Positions 20,437 through 25,025 of a DNA stretch of 25,025 nucleotides are shown piece after piece. The notes under the pieces are model-generated. The model saw only the letters and a list, made by a program, of their open reading frames with translations, was not told the origin of the DNA and did not search any database. The stretch is from Penium margaritaceum (taxonomy: Eukaryota > Streptophyta > Zygnematophyceae > Desmidiales > Peniaceae): positions 7,859 through 32,883 of the forward strand of contig SZWC01001595.1 in the NCBI GenBank assembly GCA_023375785.1. Direction: 5' to 3'. The position numbers were made by a program, and so were the translations under genes. Position 1 is the first letter of the stretch; every line of letters starts with the position of its first letter.

Positions 20437-20526
20437 GTGGCTCTCTTTCTCCTTGCCTCCGTCTCAACGTGCCCTGGGGGAGTCTGGTTGTTGACTGTGT
20501 CTCTGTCCGCACATGTGCACTACGCC

Positions 20527-20536
20527 CATGAGGTAG
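20527..20536 (+). other. Degenerate polypurine tract of element B
   Basis: CATGAGGTAG occupies the position of CATGGGGGAG in elements A and C, immediately before TGTTGG. Two differences interrupt the purine run, which would weaken plus-strand priming. Confidence 0.6.
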
Positions 20537-21385
20537 TGTTGGAATTCGTGCATCTCTCATTGTACTCTATTGTGTCCTCCCGGCTTGTGTACATCGGCGT
20601 ACATATGACTGACAGCGAGACGATGTTGCTAAAGTGTCGTTCGGTGCAGCCCACACACGCTGAGGCCTACTCACAGTTCGCTGGAGCCTCCTCCATCCGG
20701 CGACGCGCTTAGCTCCATCGGCAGGCCTCCTCGGCGGTCGGGCCGCCGGCGGTCACTGCCACTGCAGATGCTGTCTACATGCACCCAGTGATGTTTCTGG
20801 CTGTGTCATTGCATCTGCAGCATCATGCTCTGCCTAGGGTCCATGTCTCTTGTTGTGTGGCATTGTTTGGCATCATTGACTGTCGTAGACACTGCCTGGG
20901 TTCGGGTAGCCATAACTCTTTGCTGTTATTTTTCTAGCTGATTTTGACCGCATGACTGCCTTTGCAGCGTTGGTGTTATGGTATAGTCCAGTTTTCAAGC
21001 AAAATGGGCGACGTCCGGGTTTTGGGATGTCGAGCGTCTGGCAGGGCTCACCGAGAAAATCCTGCCTGCCAGAAAACAGGTCTAGGACTATTTTCTGATT
21101 GGCTGGTTAGCTGAGTAACAAGTTCAACACTAGTGGGTGGAGCTAGAACTTGGAGGGGTCTCCCATTGTTGCTTATTCTTCATTCCTAATCAATCACTGT
21201 CAGTTTCTAGCTGCTTTCTCGCCCTAACACTGGCACACACATTTCTAAGTAACAAACCCTGAGCTTCCAGACTTGGTCTCTAGAGCAGCAGATTGAGGGG
21301 CAGCACACTTAAGCAACGAGCGTGGAAGCCCGCACGCTGCATCAACAACGCTGCTGCCCCAACTTGTTGCCTAGCGTTTCATTCT
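20537..21385 (+). repeat. 3' LTR of element B
   Basis: It begins TGTTGGAATTCG and ends GCGTTTCATTCT. It aligns over its full length with 12921-13764; for example GTGTCGTTCGGTG, CAGTTCGCTGGA and GTCACTGCCACT are shared. Right after it comes the duplicated CCTGG and then element A resumes. Confidence 0.93.
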
Positions 21386-21390
21386 CCTGG
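21386..21390 (+). repeat. Target-site duplication of element B, right copy
   Basis: CCTGG repeats 12916-12920. Joining the flanks with one copy gives an uninterrupted MYLATTT reading of element A. Confidence 0.9.
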
Positions 21391-21976
21391 CAACTACCAC
21401 ACCCCCTGACATCGCCTTAGCCGTCAACCTCCTTGCATAGTTTTTGCAAGCTCCACAAGCTCGAGCCCTTCATGCGGTTGTACGAATGGTGCGGTACGTG
21501 GTCTCCATACCGTACCTCGGACTCTGCTTTCGTCGCCAGTGTTCGGTGGTTCTTGACGGCTACACCGATAGCGACTGGGCCTGGATTCCAGACGGACGCA
21601 GTCGCACCGAATACGTGTTCCTGCTCGGTGGTACCGCTGTGTCCTTGTGCAGCGGGAAGCAGAGCTGCATTGCGCATAGCTCGTCGGAGGCAAAGTACGT
21701 TGCTCTAGGTGCGGGGGTTGCTGAGGCAATCTGGTTGCAGCGCTTACTCCTTGAGTTGGGTCTGTCAGTGCCCACCATTGTGTTTCGCTGCGACAACCAC
21801 AGCGCTCTTGCCATTGCGAAGAACTCTAGGGTTTTTCATGCTCGCACGAAGCACATTGCGGTTGAGCACCATTTCGTGCGTGATCTAGTGGGATGTGCTT
21901 GTGTTACATTTGTCTTTGCAGTCGTTGTTGCACTCGTACGAGTTCTGCACGAGTATGGACATTCGTACCATCGGGT
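21391..21976 (+). pseudogene. Copia A RNase H (continuation after nested B)
   Basis: The reading starts ATTTPPDIALAVNLLA and has a TAG at 21438 where C and B have Gln (LAQF, LDQF). RNase H motifs are DGYTDSDWAW, SSSEAKYVALGAGVAEAIWL, FRCDNHS and RTKHIAVEHHFVRDLV. The usual C-terminal part (VDT...ADFLTK, present in B and C) is missing: after DLV about 100 bp of unrelated sequence leads straight to the polypurine tract. The second acidic motif has EAK in place of EAE. The copy cannot give a normal polyprotein end. Confidence 0.88.
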
Positions 21977-21986
21977 CATGGGGGAG
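21977..21986 (+). other. Polypurine tract of element A
   Basis: CATGGGGGAG lies directly before the LTR start TGTTGCGG and is identical to the tract of element C. Confidence 0.75.
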
Positions 21987-22570
21987 TGTTGCGGTTTGTG
22001 ATGTTCCCGTCGAGCTGTACAGTTTACTGTGACCACTCAGCCGTGTCCATGTCCGTGCAGATCCCTGATGCGGACCCAGGAGGCACCGACGCGTCGGCAG
22101 GTGGTCGACCAACCACTCGGAGCTGACTGACGACTGCCCTATCGTCCTGGATGCTGTCTCGGACCTTCTACAGTTTTTCTGCAGCCTGTAGGATTTTATC
22201 GGTGGACAGGCCGTGGGCCCGATTTGCATGGTTTGCATTGTGTGTCCACCGTTCGATGCCGGATGCATGCATGTGACCAGTCATAGCGTCCAGTTTCAGA
22301 TCCTGCACGTTTAGGTGCAGACGGCGTAGCGTGCTGATTGTCTGCGCAGAGTTACGGCCGAAACAGTGTTTTTGGGCCGGTTTTAGGACTTGCACTACCG
22401 CGTGCAACTCTCTCTACAATTGCTATTGGAACATTACGACACTCTGACTTGTATCACCTAGCCAGACCCTTGACGTCGTGTATATGACATGTGACTGATG
22501 TCGCCGTCTAACCGGGCACTGACGCCCAATCAAAGACTGTGTTGCTAGGAAGCTTCTACACATCTTTTCA
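21987..22570 (+). repeat. 3' LTR of element A
   Basis: The 584-bp LTR starts TGTTGCGG and ends TCTTTTCA, a canonical TG...CA pair. Its right half matches 7044-7355. The left half has no partner in the window. No 5-bp duplication can be tested because the left border of A is lost; the bases after the LTR are TGCCC. Confidence 0.88.
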
Positions 22571-23361
22571 TGCCCATCATGCCTTGGGATAATGTAGTTG
22601 GCAGTCCACTCGCAGTTAGCCCACAGATGGCATGCGGCATGATGGAATTGTTCATGCAAGAGAACCTAATTACACTTCCACACCGTGTGCAATCATCTCC
22701 CTGTAGCCACTTTGTGTACAATCATACCAGATACCGCACATCGCACATGAGATGAAAGCATATGATTGACCTACTCTTGGTTGATCCCAATGACGACACT
22801 CCTGAAGAGCAACATCAACCAGCAACCTTTAGAAGTTTTACGTCAGTAAATTAGACTTAAGTGAAGCACTCTTAGATTCTGTACACATTTGGCATCCATT
22901 CCACGTCTTGCCCTAAACCTTCCCACAGCACACTATGTCAACCTGTGTTTCTCTTCTCATAAACCATTCGAGTCTTTTGCTTCCTACTTTTTGCCATGTT
23001 TTCTACAGTGTGGGAGTCGCAAAAAAAAAAAATCCATCCTGCAGGCTGGACTGTCAGAGGTCTGCGTCATTATCCTTGCTGATTGCTTCAGCTCAGCACC
23101 AGGCCCGAAGTCTGTCGCCTGAAGTCCACCTCCGCCCTGCAGAGAAGGCTCGATATCAGACGTTGCCATCCACAGAGCTGCACTTGGTACGAGCCTCCAC
23201 TTTGTTTCCCCTGCCACTGCAACACCCCGGGATTGTTCATGCTTTCCTTTTACCCCTCTCCTCCACCCAACCCAGACTCGTGATGTGTCTTCCCCTGCAG
23301 CAAATAGGCAAAAGTTACCTTCACATCTAAGACCATTCAGCACAGGCTTCACCAATCAGGC
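22571..23361. other. Non-repetitive interval, probably including the 3' UTR of the GOLD gene
   Basis: No recognisable ORF. An antisense ORF ending near 22659 has no family signature. The part next to 23361 lies downstream of the minus-strand GOLD gene and likely holds its 3' UTR. I did not find a convincing AATAAA on that strand. An A-run of 12 lies at about 23021-23032. Confidence 0.45.
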
Positions 23362-24830
23362 CTAGCTGGAGGTTGGGGCGGCGTCGGCATCCGCAGCAGG
23401 GGCCTCTCCTCCCTTGGCCGGCGCATCCAGGCCCTTGGGATGGGCCAACGCCTCCTCCACTGCAATCTGCTCCTCCGTCTCCACGGTGGGGATGGCACCC
23501 GCCTTGTACCGCACAACCTGCGAACAACAGACACAGATTGGAGCGCTTGAAAGGGGTTGTCACAGGGTTGCACCATGGCAGGGGAATGGGGTGCACGACG
23601 TCTGAAAAAGGGAGTTGGGGAATCACCCTCATGAGCAACAAGCCATAGAGTCCATGCTGTTCATGTTGACAGGTTCCAACAGTCCAAGAGAGTTTGCTCC
23701 TTCCTACCGCGGACATCGTAAGCACGCAACACGCCATACCTTCTTCGTCATGTAGGAGTATGTGTTGTCGAAGACCAGATGGTAGGTGCCCACCCCAGGG
23801 GCGTTGAAGCTCCCCTGCAACACTCAGAACAAAAAAGCGGCAGCCGATGCACGGAGGACAATGTGGAAGAACAGCAGGGGCATGTGGTGCCGGGACTGGA
23901 CAAGCCAATGTCCACGCCGAAAATCGGCCTTGCGAAGCTCGAGTGTGCGGGGCAAGACGATAGACGGCAGGTGACGGGCAATTGGCGTTCACGCTTGTTC
24001 CCCAGACAGCGTTTGGCAGTGCACTTGAGAGCAAACTTGCAGGAAACCACTTGCACAACCAATGCGCACGGCCAGCAAAGCAGCATCATCGTGAAATGTT
24101 GGAGGCATCCTTGAGCAAAATCTGATGACGAGAAGCGGGCCCCCGGGGGGGGGGGGGGGGGGGTACCCAACCGACACCCTGCACAAGCCAGCTCACCTCA
24201 TGGCTCTCGATTCTGGAGTAAGGGTAAACTCCCTGTGAGCAGCATGTAGACACACAGGCAAACACACGCAACAAAACACGTCAGGCCAAAACACACATCT
24301 GCTGCAACCAGGGCAACACACCACCTCCTAACCCACCCCACCTGCGCGCCCAATAGCACCCATGCAGCCCATTTCGCACACCACAAGCCATTCACTCTTC
24401 CCTGTGAGCCAGCCTGCATCCCCTCAGCATTACTGTGCCACTGCAAGAGTCAAGATCAAGCAAGGAGGTTTCAGGCACAGGCACAGGGGAAAACGTCAGG
24501 AGCAGTCGCTGCAGGGAGGCACAAATGGATGAAGGCAAAGAGGAAACAGGAGAGGGCGAGTGCACTGGGAGGAGGATCTGTGTGTGCTGTGTGGGTGCAG
24601 GCGCCGTGATGCTGCGAGTGTGGCAGAGAGCAAGCGCGCGAGTGTCCAGGGCATGCGGCAATGGACGGACAGAAGACGCCTCACAAAGCCTCGTCCACCT
24701 CGCCGCTTCTGCGACAGTGGGAGCCTTCACTTCACCTTGCACCCTTTCATAGCACCTTTCCTTGGGAAAGCGTTTCCCTCACCGTTTTGCTGCCCTCAGA
24801 GGGAATGTAGTCCACACTGAAGCCAATGTC
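23362..24830 (-). CDS. GOLD-domain protein, last four exons (5' part beyond window)
   Basis: Four exons on the minus strand join in phase 0 with GT-AG introns: 24783-24830 (DIGFSVDYIPSEGSKT), 24197-24232 (GVYPYSRIESHE), 23740-23814 (containing GTYHLVFDNTYSYMTKK) and 23362-23517 (starting VVRYKAGAIPTVE). Together they form the second half of a GOLD beta-sandwich; the FDNTYS motif is typical of Sec14-type lipid-transfer proteins and other Golgi or trafficking proteins. GOLD domains usually mediate protein or membrane binding in the secretory pathway. The last exon adds an Ala/Glu/Asp-rich tail of about 35 residues without a membrane segment, which argues against a p24/TMED protein. The N-terminal domain that would name the family is outside the window. 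The stop is TAG at 23362-23364, followed by GCC and TGA. Exon limits were inferred from splice sites and domain continuity. Confidence 0.8.
24145..24163 (+). repeat. Run of 19 G in an intron of the GOLD gene
   Basis: The homopolymer follows GGGCCCCC and precedes TACCC. It lies in the intron between 23815 and 24196, where the gene's sense strand has C. Exact length may be an assembly estimate. Confidence 0.85.
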
Positions 24831-24889
24831 CTGCAGTGGTTGCACCATGCACAGAGTACCCACGCACTCGAGTCTGCTTCGCCATCTCT

Positions 24890-25025
24890 CACAGAAGGGG
24901 GTGAAGAGGGGGAAGGAAGGAAAGGGGAGAAACCATATACAGTGACAGAGTGAGAAGGGGAGGGAAGAGGGTGGTGGAGCCAGAGGGAGAGTGGGGAGGA
25001 GGGGAGAGAGAGAGAGGGGGGAGGG
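24890..25025 (+). repeat. Polypurine (GA-rich) tract at the right edge
   Basis: G and A make up almost all bases, ending in GAGAGAGAGAGGGGGGAGGG. On the gene strand it is a CT-rich stretch upstream of exon 24783-24830, so it probably lies in an intron. The remaining bases 24831-24889 show no exon. Confidence 0.7.

Larger units (their letters stand above)
12921..21385 (+). mobile_element. Complete Ty1/copia retrotransposon B nested in A
   Basis: Two direct LTRs of about 845 bp (12921-13764 and 20537-21385) flank a 6.8-kb internal region with primer-binding site, long leader, gag, protease, integrase, RT, RNase H and a polypurine-like tract. The ends are flanked by the 5-bp repeat CCTGG. The LTRs differ at about 9 of the first 84 aligned positions, so the insertion is old. 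Coding regions carry several frameshifts and stops. The LTR ends are TG...CT rather than TG...CA. Confidence 0.95.
7044..22570 (+). mobile_element. Ty1/copia retrotransposon A, split by nested element B
   Basis: The two LTR copies match over their last 300 bp or so: the 5' copy ends at 7355 and the 3' copy at 22570, both in TCTTTTCA. The internal region runs 7356-12920, is interrupted by element B (12921-21385), and resumes at 21391. Removing B and one copy of CCTGG restores the reading MYL-ATTT of the RT/RNase H junction. Coding order is gag, protease, integrase, RT, RNase H. The element is strongly decayed, with about 18 in-frame stops, several frameshifts, a shortened 5' LTR and a deletion in RNase H. 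It must be older than B's insertion. Confidence 0.9.

Noticed and set aside
20437..20712. ORF crossing from B's 3' untranslated region into the LTR
   Set aside because: It lies after the RNase H stop and spans the LTR border, so it is a chance frame.
23327..24058. 243-codon minus-strand ORF over the GOLD gene
   Set aside because: It reads through two splice junctions in a different frame from most exon sequence; the spliced model restores a continuous GOLD domain.
1..25025. CRISPR arrays, bacterial operons or phage modules
   Set aside because: No regularly spaced repeats with unique spacers and no prokaryotic gene organisation; the only tandem repeats are the minisatellite and simple sequence.

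Overview
The window looks like repeat-rich nuclear DNA from a eukaryote, most likely a high-GC member of the green lineage (alga or early plant). This is an inference from three things: Ty1/copia retrotransposons primed by initiator tRNA-Met, a Mutator-like (MULE) transposase remnant, and a host gene split by GT-AG introns. I cannot name the species. No bacterial genes, rRNA, tRNA or CRISPR arrays are visible.

Layout. (1) 1 to about 4760: the 3' part of Copia element C. One reading frame runs from the end of gag through protease, integrase, RT and RNase H, with four in-frame stops and no frameshift, followed by a polypurine tract and a 3' LTR. (2) About 4761-7047: AT-richer sequence with an unidentified coding-like antisense stretch and the C-terminal part of a decayed MULE transposase on the minus strand. 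(3) 7044-22570: Copia element A, with a truncated 5' LTR (7044-7355) and a full 3' LTR (21987-22570). A is split near the RT/RNase H boundary by a complete Copia element B (12921-21385). B has two LTRs of about 845 bp and a perfect 5-bp target duplication, CCTGG. (4) 22571-25025: non-repetitive sequence and the last four exons of a minus-strand host gene encoding a C-terminal GOLD domain.

All three Copia elements have the order gag-protease-integrase-RT-RNase H and are broken. Several catalytic residues are lost: B has YVED in RT and DSR in protease, and A has lost two integrase acidic residues. B's leader is unusually structured: twin 12-bp-stem hairpins, CAG-rich tracts, a GAGCTCGCTGCTCGC inverted-repeat cluster and a series of GACGTC/GACATC motifs. 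B also has a 13-unit, 36-bp minisatellite between integrase and RT.

The most interesting general signal is the nature of the premature stops. In the frames I followed there are about 30 TAG, 6 TAA and only 4 TGA, many at glutamine positions and in Gln-rich stretches of gag. The terminal stops of C and B are TGA, and the GOLD gene's TAG is followed two codons later by TGA. This could reflect C-to-T decay of CAG codons or, less likely but testable, a nuclear code in which UAG/UAA is read as an amino acid. Several TAGs sit at conserved Trp sites, which argues for decay.
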